A stretch of 64,000 bases of DNA from Fusobacterium necrogenes. GTDB lineage: Bacteria > Fusobacteriota > Fusobacteriia > Fusobacteriales > Fusobacteriaceae. Where the stretch lies: positions 1,863,476 through 1,927,475 of the forward strand of contig NZ_UGGU01000003.1 of the NCBI RefSeq assembly GCF_900450765.1. Direction: 5' to 3'. Position numbers and translations under genes: made by a program. A model generated the notes under the pieces. It was not told the origin of the DNA. It saw only the letters and a program-made list of their open reading frames with translations, and searched no databases. Positions 32,709 to 41,013 of this stretch are shown here, piece after piece; positions within the stretch are counted from its first letter, which is position 1; every line of letters begins with the position of its first letter.

Positions 32709-34049
32709 TTATATTTCATTGTCAAATTCTTCTAATTTTTTTCTTTGTTCAGTAATGGCATCATAAAGTTGTTTTTTTCTCTTTAAATATTTAATTCTTT
32801 CTTTATCTTTGTGGTCTTTTATCATATCCATAATAGGAAGGAGGATACTTGCTACAATACCAGCTGAGAATCCATTATTATATAGGTTTAATCCACCATG
32901 AACAGTTCCAATACTTTGAACAACAGCAAGATGTAATAAGCCAGCAATTATTCCCCAGATTACTCCATAAACTCCAGTAATAGGAGCTAATGAAGTACCA
33001 AATAGAGCTGAAAGAGCTACAGTAAAACCATCAATAGAGCTTCCCCAACCAGCAAGATAAACTCCTAGTAGGATAGGAATAGTATTTTTAAAATGTTTTC
33101 CATGTGCTGAAAAACCAACAATAGTTAATATTCCAGCAAGTAGAGGTCCATTTAAAGTTTCTTTTATAAGTACTATAAATCCTGTAGCAACAAATCCCAT
33201 TACACCCATATTTATAAATGTTACTCCAAATCCATATTTTTTTATAAAATCAGATTTTAATCCATTATCTTTTAAAATAGCTAAATAACCTTTAAAAGAG
33301 CAGTTGTTTATAAAAAAGCCTATAATGATAAGAGTAGAAAAAAAAGATGAACATATAACTTTTAAAGCTAAATCAAACTCTGTAGATATAATTCTTTGTG
33401 GTGTTATTTGGAAGTTATATAGCTTTAGTATCGAAGTGATGACAGCACCTAAAATACCAGCTGTAAAACCTGAATTATAAAGGTTAAATCCTTCATGAAA
33501 GTTCAGCATCTTTTTTGATAGTGGAGTAGCTATAAAGCCTATTATAATCCCTAAAGCAATGGCATTAATATATGAGGTTTCAGTAGTATCCACCCTGAAA
33601 GCAACTTCGCTTACAAAAGGAGCCATCGCACTAGTAAATGAAATAGTAATAAAGATTTCTTTAAAATCAATATGTTCAAATACACTATAAAGTATTCCAC
33701 CTAGATAAAAGGGAAGAATATTTAAAATATTTTTTCCAAAGAATGAAAAACCAAATACAGTGAAAAATGATGCAATAGTGAGACCATTAATCTCAACTTT
33801 TAGAAGTTTTACAAGTATAAAATTAAAAATAAATATTAAAAAAGCATTTAGAAAAGCAGCACCAATTCCACCAATAACTAGAAAATCTGTAATCAATATA
33901 GCAGGAGAGGTGATTATTTTTAAAATTCCAGTAAAAACATTTTCTCTTTCATAAATAACATAAGAAATAAATCCAATGATGATAAGAGCTGTTAAAAAAA
34001 TAGAGATGGCCTTAATTTTTTTAACATGATTATTATTAAAATTATCCAT
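32709..34049 (-). CDS. Polytopic membrane protein, DUF1576-type
   Basis: 446 residues with about ten or more hydrophobic helices and two related halves. Each half has FGFSFFGKN / VGFSAHGKH, then [14 protein letters not shown] in the first and [14 protein letters not shown] in the second, an internal duplication. This matches my memory of the DUF1576 family of uncharacterised inner-membrane proteins. Function is unknown; the inverted or tandem halves suggest a channel or transporter (inference). The ATG at 34049 has GGAGG at the right distance; the ATG four codons earlier overlaps that site. Confidence 0.75.
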   Translation of the reverse strand: MDNFNNNHVKKIKAISIFLTALIIIGFISYVIYERENVFTGILKIITSPAILITDFLVIGGIGAAFLNAFLIFIFNFILVKLLKVEINGLTIASFFTVFGFSFFGKNILNILPFYLGGILYSVFEHIDFKEIFITISFTSAMAPFVSEVAFRVDTTETSYINAIALGIIIGFIATPLSKKMLNFHEGFNLYNSGFTAGILGAVITSILKLYNFQITPQRIISTEFDLALKVICSSFFSTLIIIGFFINNCSFKGYLAILKDNGLKSDFIKKYGFGVTFINMGVMGFVATGFIVLIKETLNGPLLAGILTIVGFSAHGKHFKNTIPILLGVYLAGWGSSIDGFTVALSALFGTSLAPITGVYGVIWGIIAGLLHLAVVQSIGTVHGGLNLYNNGFSAGIVASILLPIMDMIKDHKDKERIKYLKRKKQLYDAITEQRKKLEEFDNEI

Positions 34050-34181
34050 CAAGTCCTCCATATTAAATTTTCTATATAATTAAATATTATTATGTTTTAT
34101 TTGAAAAGTCAAATAATGATTTTTATAAAAGAGATAGAATTTGACTATAAAAAAATAAAAATATATTGTAAAATAAAAGGT

Positions 34182-34508
34182 ATGAAAGAGGTTAAGAGTT
34201 ATTATATTTATATATTAAGATGTAAGGACGGAAGTTTATATACTGGAATAACAACTGATATTCAAAGAAGATACAAAGAGCATTTAGAAAAAAGAGGAGG
34301 GAGGTATACTAGAGCGAAGGGAGTATTGAAAATTGAGGTTCATTTTCAGTGTGAAGATCGTGCAGTAGCTAGTAAGATAGAGAAGTATATAAAAGCTCTA
34401 TCAAGAGAAAAAAAAGAGGGTATTATAGCTAATCCAAAGAGTTTTATTTTGAGTGTAAAAAAGGAATTAAATATTGAGATAAAAATAAATAAAAAAGTAT
34501 TGACATAA
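34182..34508 (+). CDS. GIY-YIG nuclease-fold protein (YhbQ/UPF0213-like)
   Basis: 108 residues. The GIY-YIG core is complete: YYIYILRCKDGSLYTGITTD, then RRYKEHL (catalytic Arg and His region) and later a Glu in VASKIEKYIK. Small stand-alone members are structure-specific or DNA-repair nucleases, mostly uncharacterised. The frame is open 30 codons further upstream, but the ATG at 34182 has AAAGG before it and begins the family domain. Its stop overlaps the -35 box of the tRNA operon promoter. Confidence 0.85.
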   Translation: MKEVKSYYIYILRCKDGSLYTGITTDIQRRYKEHLEKRGGRYTRAKGVLKIEVHFQCEDRAVASKIEKYIKALSREKKEGIIANPKSFILSVKKELNIEIKINKKVLT

Positions 34509-34528
34509 AATAAAATATATGATAGTAT
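34500..34528 (+). promoter_or_regulatory. Promoter of the tRNA cluster
   Basis: TTGACA at 34500-34505 and TAGTAT at 34523-34528, 17-base spacer. No equivalent promoter lies before the second tRNA block (35520-35541 is only 22 bases of AT-rich linker), so all 22 tRNAs are probably one transcript. Confidence 0.75.
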
Positions 34529-34566
34529 AGTACATGTTCTGAAACATAAAAAATGTGTGTCAGAAT

Positions 34567-34655
34567 GCCTGGATGGCGGAACAGGTAGACGCACAGGACT
34601 TAAAATCCTGTGGTATTTAGTTACCGTGCCGGTTCGATTCCGGCTCTAGGCACCA
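34567..34655 (+). tRNA. tRNA-Leu (UAA), unit 1
   Basis: Acceptor GCCTGGA/TCTAGGC, long variable arm, anticodon TAA, encoded CCA. Confidence 0.95.
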
Positions 34656-34660
34656 CTTAA

Positions 34661-34737
<77 letters not shown>

Positions 34738-34754
34738 AAATTAAATTAAGATAT

Positions 34755-34830
<76 letters not shown>

Positions 34831-34832
34831 AA

Positions 34833-34908
34833 GCGTCATTAGCTCAGTTGGTAGAGCACACGACTTTTAATCGTGTTGCCACAGGTTCAAATCCTGTATG
34901 ACGCACCA
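34833..34908 (+). tRNA. tRNA-Lys (UUU), unit 1
   Basis: Acceptor GCGTCAT/ATGACGC, anticodon TTT, encoded CCA. Confidence 0.95.
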
Positions 34909-34910
34909 TT

Positions 34911-34987
<77 letters not shown>

Positions 34988-34996
34988 TGAAATTTT

Positions 34997-35073
34997 GGAT
35001 CCATAGCTCAGTTGGTCAGAGCACTCGGCTCATAACCGAGTGGTCGCTGGTTCGACTCCAGCTGGATCCACCA
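34997..35073 (+). tRNA. tRNA-Ile2 (CAU, probably lysidine-modified), unit 1
   Basis: Acceptor GGATCCA/TGGATCC, anticodon loop CTCATAA. The anticodon is CAT, but the arm CGG-CTCATAA-CCG and the following GGTCG match bacterial tRNA-Ile2 better than elongator Met, which is already present at 1546. Met remains the alternative. Confidence 0.8.
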
Positions 35074-35075
35074 CT

Positions 35076-35150
35076 GCCCCGTTCGTTCAGTGGTAAGGAC
35101 ATCAGATTTTCACTCTGGAAACAGGGGTTCGATTCCCCTACGGGGTACCA
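35076..35150 (+). tRNA. tRNA-Glu (UUC), unit 1
   Basis: Acceptor GCCCCGT/ACGGGGT with a G-U first pair, anticodon TTC, encoded CCA. Confidence 0.94.
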
Positions 35151-35174
35151 TTAATAATAAATATTTCAAAGGCT

Positions 35175-35258
35175 GGAAGGCTATCCTAATTGGTAAGGAA
35201 CCGGTCTTGAAAACCGGCGCCGCAAGGCTTCAGAGTTCGAATCTCTGGTCTTCCGCCA
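35175..35258 (+). tRNA. tRNA-Ser (UGA), unit 1
   Basis: Acceptor GGAAGGC/GTCTTCC, anticodon loop CTTGAAA, long variable arm, encoded CCA. Confidence 0.94.
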
Positions 35259-35267
35259 GAAAAATAT

Positions 35268-35343
35268 GCCCAGATAGCTCAGTCGGTAGAGCAGGGGACT
35301 GAAAATCCCCGTGTCGGTGGTTCGATTCCGCCTCTGGGCACCA
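35268..35343 (+). tRNA. tRNA-Phe (GAA), unit 1
   Basis: Acceptor GCCCAGA/TCTGGGC, anticodon loop CTGAAAA, encoded CCA. Confidence 0.95.
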
Positions 35344-35355
35344 TTTTTAGAGGAT

Positions 35356-35431
35356 GGTCTCATAGCTCAGTTGGGAGAGCACCTGCCTTACAAGCAGGGG
35401 GTCACAGGTTCAAGTCCTGTTGAGACCACCA
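35356..35431 (+). tRNA. tRNA-Val (UAC), unit 1
   Basis: Acceptor GGTCTCA/TGAGACC, anticodon loop CTTACAA, encoded CCA. Confidence 0.95.
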
Positions 35432-35440
35432 TTATATTAT

Positions 35441-35517
35441 GGGGGTGTAGCTCAGTTGGTTAGAGCGCATGCCTGTCACGCATGAGGTCGCGAGTTCGAC
35501 CCTCGTCACTCCCGCCA
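35441..35517 (+). tRNA. tRNA-Asp (GUC), unit 1
   Basis: Acceptor GGGGGTG/CACTCCC, anticodon loop CTGTCAC, encoded CCA. Confidence 0.95.
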
Positions 35518-35542
35518 TAACTTTAATAATATTTTATAAATT

Positions 35543-35631
35543 GCCTGGATGGCGGAACAGGTAGACGCACAGGACTTAAAATCCTGTGGTATTTAGTTAC
35601 CGTGCCGGTTCGATTCCGGCTCTAGGCACCA
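35543..35631 (+). tRNA. tRNA-Leu (UAA), unit 2
   Basis: Identical to the gene at 34567. Confidence 0.95.
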
Positions 35632-35636
35632 CTTAA

Positions 35637-35713
<77 letters not shown>

Positions 35714-35730
35714 AAATTAAATTAAGATAT

Positions 35731-35806
<76 letters not shown>

Positions 35807-35808
35807 AA

Positions 35809-35884
35809 GCGTCATTAGCTCAGTTGGTAGAGCACACGACTTTTAATCGTGTTGCCACAGGTTCAAATCCTGTATGACGCACCA
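35809..35884 (+). tRNA. tRNA-Lys (UUU), unit 2
   Basis: Identical to the gene at 34833. Confidence 0.95.
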
Positions 35885-35886
35885 TT

Positions 35887-35963
<77 letters not shown>

Positions 35964-35972
35964 TGAAATTTT

Positions 35973-36049
35973 GGATCCATAGCTCAGTTGGTCAGAGCAC
36001 TCGGCTCATAACCGAGTGGTCGCTGGTTCGACTCCAGCTGGATCCACCA
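35973..36049 (+). tRNA. tRNA-Ile2 (CAU, probably lysidine-modified), unit 2
   Basis: Identical to the gene at 34997; same caveat about Ile2 versus Met. Confidence 0.8.
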
Positions 36050-36051
36050 CT

Positions 36052-36126
36052 GCCCCGTTCGTTCAGTGGTAAGGACATCAGATTTTCACTCTGGAAACAG
36101 GGGTTCGATTCCCCTACGGGGTACCA
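36052..36126 (+). tRNA. tRNA-Glu (UUC), unit 2
   Basis: Identical to the gene at 35076. Confidence 0.94.
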
Positions 36127-36150
36127 TTAATAATAAATATTTCAAAGGCT

Positions 36151-36234
36151 GGAAGGCTATCCTAATTGGTAAGGAACCGGTCTTGAAAACCGGCGCCGCA
36201 AGGCTTCAGAGTTCGAATCTCTGGTCTTCCGCCA
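36151..36234 (+). tRNA. tRNA-Ser (UGA), unit 2
   Basis: Identical to the gene at 35175. Confidence 0.94.
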
Positions 36235-36243
36235 GAAAAATAT

Positions 36244-36319
36244 GCCCAGATAGCTCAGTCGGTAGAGCAGGGGACTGAAAATCCCCGTGTCGGTGGTTCG
36301 ATTCCGCCTCTGGGCACCA
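36244..36319 (+). tRNA. tRNA-Phe (GAA), unit 2
   Basis: Identical to the gene at 35268. Confidence 0.95.
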
Positions 36320-36331
36320 TTTTTAGAGGAT

Positions 36332-36407
36332 GGTCTCATAGCTCAGTTGGGAGAGCACCTGCCTTACAAGCAGGGGGTCACAGGTTCAAGTCCTGTTGAG
36401 ACCACCA
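36332..36407 (+). tRNA. tRNA-Val (UAC), unit 2
   Basis: Identical to the gene at 35356. Confidence 0.95.
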
Positions 36408-36416
36408 TTATATTAT

Positions 36417-36493
36417 GGGGGTGTAGCTCAGTTGGTTAGAGCGCATGCCTGTCACGCATGAGGTCGCGAGTTCGACCCTCGTCACTCCCGCCA
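36417..36493 (+). tRNA. tRNA-Asp (GUC), unit 2
   Basis: Identical to the gene at 35441. Confidence 0.95.
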
Positions 36494-36508
36494 TACTTAT
36501 GAATTTTA

Positions 36509-36535
36509 GGACATACAGATGTATGTCTATTTTTA
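36509..36535 (+). terminator. Terminator of the tRNA cluster
   Basis: GACATACA pairs with TGTATGTC, followed by TATTTTT. It is absent after unit 1. Confidence 0.8.
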
Positions 36536-36553
36536 CATATAACGGAGGAAAAT

Positions 36554-36922
36554 ATGAGTATTGTAATGAATATAATTTGGCTTTTTTTTGGAGGTTTATT
36601 TTTGGCATTGGAATGGATAATTATGGGGATCATATCTATCATTTTTATAATAACTATTCCTTTTGCAAGAGGATGTTTTGAAATGGCTGCTTCGTGTTTG
36701 ACACCATTTGGAAAAAAAGTAGAATTAAAAGAGAAGTTAGGTGAGCCAGCTAGACCTATAAGTGCATTTTTATGGATAATATTTGCAGGGATATGGTTAG
36801 CAATATCTCATATATTAATAGGTATAACTCAGTGTTGTACAATTATAGGAATACCTTTTGGTATACAAAATTTTAAACTAGTTCAAGTAGCTTTTAACCC
36901 ATATAAATATACTTTAAGATAG
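36554..36922 (+). CDS. yccF: YccF-family inner-membrane protein
   Basis: 122 residues with two repeated halves. Each half is a pair of hydrophobic helices ending in a conserved I-T/G-I-P-F motif: IITIPFARGCFEMAASCLTPFG in the first, IIGIPFGIQNFKLVQVAFNPY in the second. This is the YccF pattern; the function of the family is unknown. ACGGAGG lies before the ATG. Frames in other phases across the tRNA end are not genes. Confidence 0.85.
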   Translation: MSIVMNIIWLFFGGLFLALEWIIMGIISIIFIITIPFARGCFEMAASCLTPFGKKVELKEKLGEPARPISAFLWIIFAGIWLAISHILIGITQCCTIIGIPFGIQNFKLVQVAFNPYKYTLR

Positions 36923-37001
36923 CATAAAGAAAGTATTTAGTTATTAAATTAATATTGGATGTTAAAAAAGAAGTGAATAAGAAAGGAATATAATTTAAAG
37001 T

Positions 37002-37208
37002 ATATCAAAAAAAGAGAAGAGTTTAGATAATGTTCTAATAGAAAGTTTCTCTGAGATAATGGAATCAGAAATATTTTATGGACAAGAAAATAATTGTAGA
37101 AATATTGGAAAGTTAAAATTAGCAATAAAAGAATATATAGATTATTATAATAATAAAATTAAAAGGATTAACATCTGCAAAATACAGGAGTTAATCCTTA
37201 CTAATTAA
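37002..37208 (+). pseudogene. Remnant of IS3/IS150-type transposase OrfB, C-terminus
   Basis: No start codon and only about 68 codons, but the translation matches the end of IS3-family OrfB: SLDNVLIESF (normally a D-N-x-x-x-E-S-F motif, where the Glu is the last catalytic DDE residue), then SEIFYGQEN and AIKEYIDYYNNK. The rest of the element is gone and no terminal inverted repeats were found. The remainder of 36923-37262 holds no other gene. Confidence 0.8.
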
Positions 37209-37230
37209 TAATGAAATAATAGTATCTAAG

Positions 37231-37258
37231 AAGGAGGGGTTACTATACAACCTCCTTT
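37231..37258. terminator. Hairpin downstream of mrp
   Basis: AAGGAGG and CCTCCTT arms flank a 12-base loop just past the reverse-strand mrp stop, with a short T-rich tail on that strand. Confidence 0.6.
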
Positions 37259-37262
37259 TGTA

Positions 37263-38087
37263 TTATAATTTAGAAACTATATCTAGAATTTTATCTGTTA
37301 TTGGACTAAAAAGAGCAGTTGAATCAGCGCACTCCTCTCCTTTAGTCATTCTAGCAAATCCTTTTGTCATAGGTAATTCCCCTAGAAGTGTAAGATTCAT
37401 ATCCTTTAAAAAATCATGGGCTCCACTTTCTTCATGAAAACTAATTTTAGTTTTACAACCAGGGCAAACTATATAACTCATATTTTCAACAACTCCTAAT
37501 ACAGGAACGTTTAATTTTTTGGTCATGTTCACAGCTTTGGCAACTATCATAGATACCATATCTTGAGGAACGGATACCATGATAACTCCATTTATAGGAG
37601 TAGATTGCATAACGGTTAGAGCTACATCTCCTGTTCCTGGAGGCATATCTATTAGAAGATAATCAAGATCTCCCCATAGTACTTCTTCCCAAAATTGCTT
37701 AACTGCATTACTTATAATAGAACCTCTCCATACTACTGGTTGACTTTCATCTTCTAATAATAAATTAAGAGAAATTATCTTTATTCCTTCTTTTGAAGTT
37801 ACTGGAATTAGGTTAGTTCCATCTCCGGTAGCTTTTTGTCCAGCTAGTCCCATAAGTCTAGGAATACTAGGACCAGTAATATCAGCGTCCATGATACCAA
37901 CTTTATATCCTCTTTTAGCTAGTTCTTTAGCGAATAAAGTAGTAACAGTGGATTTTCCTACTCCTCCTTTACCACTCATTATACCTATTACATTTTTTAT
38001 ATGATTTAATGGGTTATTTATAATCCCACAAGTTTCTTTGTCTTTTTTACAAGTACTTCCTGAAGGACAAGTGCTACAATTTGCCAT
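37263..38087 (-). CDS. mrp: Mrp/NBP35-family Fe-S cluster carrier ATPase
   Basis: 274 residues. The deviant Walker A GKGGVGKST is near residue 39-47. It has an N-terminal cysteine group (CSTCPSGSTC and CG) and a CPGC pair near residue 212 that can hold a bridging [4Fe-4S] cluster in this family. It is thought to carry or insert Fe-S clusters. The N-terminal Cys motif is the type seen in anaerobes. GGAGG precedes the ATG. It lies downstream of the ABC operon on the same strand, about 84 bases from it, and may be separately transcribed. Confidence 0.92.
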   Translation of the reverse strand: MANCSTCPSGSTCKKDKETCGIINNPLNHIKNVIGIMSGKGGVGKSTVTTLFAKELAKRGYKVGIMDADITGPSIPRLMGLAGQKATGDGTNLIPVTSKEGIKIISLNLLLEDESQPVVWRGSIISNAVKQFWEEVLWGDLDYLLIDMPPGTGDVALTVMQSTPINGVIMVSVPQDMVSMIVAKAVNMTKKLNVPVLGVVENMSYIVCPGCKTKISFHEESGAHDFLKDMNLTLLGELPMTKGFARMTKGEECADSTALFSPITDKILDIVSKL

Positions 38088-38171
38088 TTGTTTTCCTCCT
38101 TAAAATTTTAATTCCTTAACTAAATCATACACGTATAAAATATTTTTGTCAAATTTAATTTAATAAGTGGT

Positions 38172-38948
38172 TTAGACGGCTATTGATATGGGGGAGTTAT
38201 TAATTTTTGAGTTATATATTTTGACTAATTCTTCTTCTGTCAAATTTTTACTAGGTAAATCTAAAATAACTTTTCCTTTATCTAACATGACAATTCTATC
38301 AGCATATTTTATAGCATCTCTTAGGTTATGAGAGATCATAAGAGTAGTAATTTTTTGTTTTTGGATTAGTTCTTTTGTCTTTTCCATAATAACTTTTGAA
38401 GTTTTAGGATCAAGAGCCGAAGTATGTTCATCTAGAAGTAAAAGTTTAGGTTTTTTTAATGTAGTCATTAAAAGTGATAGTGCTTGTCTTTGACCACCAG
38501 ATAGAAATTTTACTTGAGTATCTAGTTTATTTTCTAATCCTAAATCTAATTCTTTTAAAAGCTCTATAAATCTTGAAATATTACTTTTCTTTATTAAACT
38601 TTTTAATGAAAATTTTTCTCCTTTTTTATTAGCGAGAGAGATATTCTCTAAGATAGTTAAAGATGGAGAAACTCCCATAGATGGATCTTGGTGTATCTTT
38701 CCAATTTTGAGTGCTCTTTTCTCTTCTTTTAATTTGCCAATCTCTATTCCATCTAAAATAATAGAACCACCATCATTTTGAAGTGAGCCACTTATTAAAT
38801 TAAAAAGGGTAGATTTTCCACAACCATTTGAACCAAGAATGGCTACAAACTCATTTTCTTTTACATTAAAATTAAAACCATTAAAAATATTTGTTTCATT
38901 TTCAGTTCCTATATTAAAACTCTTTGATAAATTTCTTATTTGTAACAT
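38172..38948 (-). CDS. ABC transporter ATP-binding protein (TrpZ-like)
   Basis: 258 residues. Walker A GSNGCGKST, signature LSGGQRQAL, Walker B LLLLDEHTSALD and H-loop SHNLRDA are intact. It resembles the ATPases that partner with RbsC-like permeases and ABC_sub_bind receptors (TrpXYZ type). The start overlaps the permease gene by 35 bases, so translation is probably coupled. It is the last gene of the three-gene importer operon. Confidence 0.9.
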   Translation of the reverse strand: MLQIRNLSKSFNIGTENETNIFNGFNFNVKENEFVAILGSNGCGKSTLFNLISGSLQNDGGSIILDGIEIGKLKEEKRALKIGKIHQDPSMGVSPSLTILENISLANKKGEKFSLKSLIKKSNISRFIELLKELDLGLENKLDTQVKFLSGGQRQALSLLMTTLKKPKLLLLDEHTSALDPKTSKVIMEKTKELIQKQKITTLMISHNLRDAIKYADRIVMLDKGKVILDLPSKNLTEEELVKIYNSKINNSPISIAV

Positions 38949-39804
38949 CTTGTTTTCCCCCTTTTTTCATAAAATTTAGAATAGAAAGATTATTATATCC
39001 AATAAATACGATTACTATGAAAGCACTAATAGCTTTTAAATCAGTAGGAGCAAGCCCAACTTCTAGAGCAATACCACCTATAATTTTATACGTTATAGCT
39101 CCTATAATAGCTCTAGTTGTACCATTTAATCTCTTAGAATTTTTTAAGAAAGTATCTCCAATTATTATAGAAGCTAGAGCTGCAACAATGATAGAAGCTC
39201 CCATATTTATATCAGCAAAGCCTTGTAATTGTCCCATAATAGCTCCACTCATAGAGACTAGTCCATTTGATAGCATGAGTCCTAAAAGTTTGTAAGTATT
39301 GCAATTAACTCCTAAAGATTTTACTAAAGTTTCGTTATCTCCAGTAGCAATAAGTAGATATCCTCTTTCTGTTTTCAAGAAGCTATCCATTAAAACTTTG
39401 ATTAAAAGAACAATTATAAGCAGAACTAAAGTTGTATTCCCATAGTCAAAAATACTTGAGTGATTATATAATGGAATATTAGCTTTACCATTGACCCTTA
39501 AGTTGACAGAATAAAGTATAGTCATAGTTAAGATACCAGCTAATATTGGTGCTATTTTCATTTTTATGTGCAAAGCATAGGTTAATACTCCAGCTAATGA
39601 ACCAAAAATAAAAGCTAAGACAGTACTAGTTATAGGTTCAAATCCTAGTAGCATAAATTTTGAAAATATAAATGCTCCAAAAGGGAAAGTTCCCTCAACT
39701 GATAAATCAGGAAAGTCAAGTATTTTATATGTTATGAATACTCCAATAGCTAGGATAGCAAAGACAAGCCCCTGCTCTATTGATATAAATAGTAATGCTC
39801 CCAT
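38914..39804 (-). CDS. ABC transporter permease (TrpY-like, BPD_transp_2 family)
   Basis: 296 residues, about eight hydrophobic helices. FPDLSVEGTFPFGAF near residue 31 and LRVNGKANIPLY are typical of the permeases paired with ABC_sub_bind receptors; NCNTYKLLGLMLSNGLVSMSGA is the conserved cytoplasmic loop. Known relatives import tryptophan or other aromatic amino acids in streptococci. AAGGAG precedes the ATG. Confidence 0.9.
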   Translation of the reverse strand: MGALLFISIEQGLVFAILAIGVFITYKILDFPDLSVEGTFPFGAFIFSKFMLLGFEPITSTVLAFIFGSLAGVLTYALHIKMKIAPILAGILTMTILYSVNLRVNGKANIPLYNHSSIFDYGNTTLVLLIIVLLIKVLMDSFLKTERGYLLIATGDNETLVKSLGVNCNTYKLLGLMLSNGLVSMSGAIMGQLQGFADINMGASIIVAALASIIIGDTFLKNSKRLNGTTRAIIGAITYKIIGGIALEVGLAPTDLKAISAFIVIVFIGYNNLSILNFMKKGGKQDVTNKKFIKEF

Positions 39805-39817
39805 TTTAATCTCCTTT

Positions 39818-40786
39818 CTAATCTATAAATACAGCTCCCGAGAAAACTTGATTTTCTTTAGAGAGTTTCAATTTTTTAAGAGTGTTAGTATTGACGATCT
39901 TAGTGGTATTATTTAAAGTTTCTACAGGCATATCTTTAGGATTTTTCCCATCTACTAAAATATTTTTTGCCATACGACCTGTTTGTCTTCCTAATTCATA
40001 GTAACTAAGTCCATCAGTCATAAGTATTCCACCTTGAACATGAGCTTCTTCAGCTCCAACAGTAAGTTTGTTATATTTTACAGCTGTTTTAGAGATCAAG
40101 TTTATAGCTGAGGCTACAATATTATCAGTGATAGTGTAAAATCCGTCTACTTTTCTTACAACTGAGTTCACTGCTTGTGGAATATCATTTATATTATTGA
40201 TTCCAACAGGAATTATTTCCAATCCAATTTCTTTTCCAACTTCTTTAGCTTTTTTTACTTGTATTTCTGAGTTAGATTCACTGGTGTTGTAAATGATAGC
40301 TATTTTTTTAGCCTTACTATCTAACTCTTTAAAAAGAGATAATTGTTTTTTAATAGGAGTAGCATCGCTTGTTCCAGTTACATTTCCACCTACATTTTCC
40401 ATACTATTGACTAATTGTGAGTGAACCGGATCTGTTACAGCACTAAAAAGTAGAGGAATATCATTTGTAGCTTGTTTAGCAGACTGAGCTGAAATAGTTG
40501 CTATTGCAAATATTAAATCTTTTTTATCTACTACAAATTTTTGAGCTATCATGCTTGCAGTTCCAGTATCTCCTTGTGAATTTTTATAGTCAATATTGCT
40601 ATCTATACCTAGCTCTTTGATTTCATCTTCGAATCCTTTTCTTACAGCATCAAGAGCTGGATGTTCAGCAAATTGTGTAATACCTATTTCGAAAACCTTA
40701 TCATTAGCATAAACTAAGCTTCCCAAGATAAAAAAAATACTCATCAAAAATAGAGTTTTAATTTTCTGTCCTACACATCTTTTCAT
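39818..40786 (-). CDS. ABC transporter substrate-binding protein (ABC_sub_bind, TrpX-like)
   Basis: 322 residues with a cleavable signal peptide (to about residue 27, SLVYA-ND); no lipobox Cys follows, so it should be free in the periplasm. Family features: IGITQFAEHPALDAVRKGF, TISAQSAKQATNDIPLLFSA, VTDPVHSQLV and GGNVTGTSDATP. This receptor family binds tryptophan in streptococcal TrpX; here the ligand is unknown. AAGGAGGG precedes the ATG. It is the first gene of the operon and is preceded by a leader with a terminator and UAG repeats next to a HutP-like gene, so an amino acid is the likely cargo and signal. Confidence 0.9.
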   Translation of the reverse strand: MKRCVGQKIKTLFLMSIFFILGSLVYANDKVFEIGITQFAEHPALDAVRKGFEDEIKELGIDSNIDYKNSQGDTGTASMIAQKFVVDKKDLIFAIATISAQSAKQATNDIPLLFSAVTDPVHSQLVNSMENVGGNVTGTSDATPIKKQLSLFKELDSKAKKIAIIYNTSESNSEIQVKKAKEVGKEIGLEIIPVGINNINDIPQAVNSVVRKVDGFYTITDNIVASAINLISKTAVKYNKLTVGAEEAHVQGGILMTDGLSYYELGRQTGRMAKNILVDGKNPKDMPVETLNNTTKIVNTNTLKKLKLSKENQVFSGAVFID

Positions 40787-40808
40787 AAAAATTCCCTCCT
40801 TCTGAGAA

Positions 40809-40842
40809 ATAAAAAAACCTTTTTACAAGAATTGTAAAAAGG
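40809..40842 (-). terminator. Leader terminator (attenuator) of the TrpXYZ-like operon
   Basis: On the reverse strand ACCTTTTTACAA pairs with TTGTAAAAAGGT and is followed by a run of seven T. It lies between the operon promoter and its first gene, ending about 23 bases before the ATG, so it must be conditional or leaky. Confidence 0.9.
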
Positions 40843-40881
40843 TAAATAACAAAATATGTGAAAAAATATAGGAAAAAATTC

Positions 40882-40956
40882 CTACTATGTAATATCATTT
40901 TATTTCTCTACAATCCTACAATCCTACAGTTTTTTATTTCTATTACTATACTACTA
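40882..40956 (-). promoter_or_regulatory. Leader with nine UAG triplets, candidate HutP-binding region
   Basis: Reading the reverse strand, UAG occurs at 40956, 40953, 40948, 40942, 40926, 40918, 40910, 40887 and 40884 (first base). The three at 40926, 40918 and 40910 are exactly 8 bases apart in a repeated GATTGTAG unit. HutP of Bacillus binds spaced NAG triplets. GATTGTAGAGA (40915-40905) can pair over 11 positions, three of them G-U, with TTTTTACAATT (40840-40830), the terminator's 5' arm. Confidence 0.6.
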
Positions 40957-40976
40957 TTATACACTTATTTTCTTAG

Positions 40977-41005
40977 ATTATATATAAAAATTTCTTAAAT
41001 GTCAA
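40977..41005 (-). promoter_or_regulatory. Consensus promoter of the TrpXYZ-like operon
   Basis: On the reverse strand TTGACA (41005-41000) and TATAAT (40982-40977), 17-base spacer: a perfect consensus. It lies directly after the hutP-like stop. Transcription should start near 40970 and include all UAG repeats. Confidence 0.85.
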
Positions 41006-41013
41006 TAGGATTT

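Noticed and set aside
34092..34181. Thirty-residue N-terminal extension of the GIY-YIG protein.
   Set aside because: No ribosome-binding site, low-complexity codons, and the family domain starts at the later ATG.
40759..40898. A short reverse-strand ORF in the importer leader, rich in Phe and Tyr codons, that could be an attenuator leader peptide.
   Set aside because: It has only a weak ribosome-binding site, runs straight through the terminator into the receptor gene, and TTT/TAT richness is expected in such AT-rich sequence. The UAG repeats and adjacent HutP gene explain the leader better.
40787..40976. T-box leader for the TrpXYZ-like operon.
   Set aside because: The conserved T-box sequence (AGGGTGGnACC-type) and a stem I are absent, and the leader is too short.
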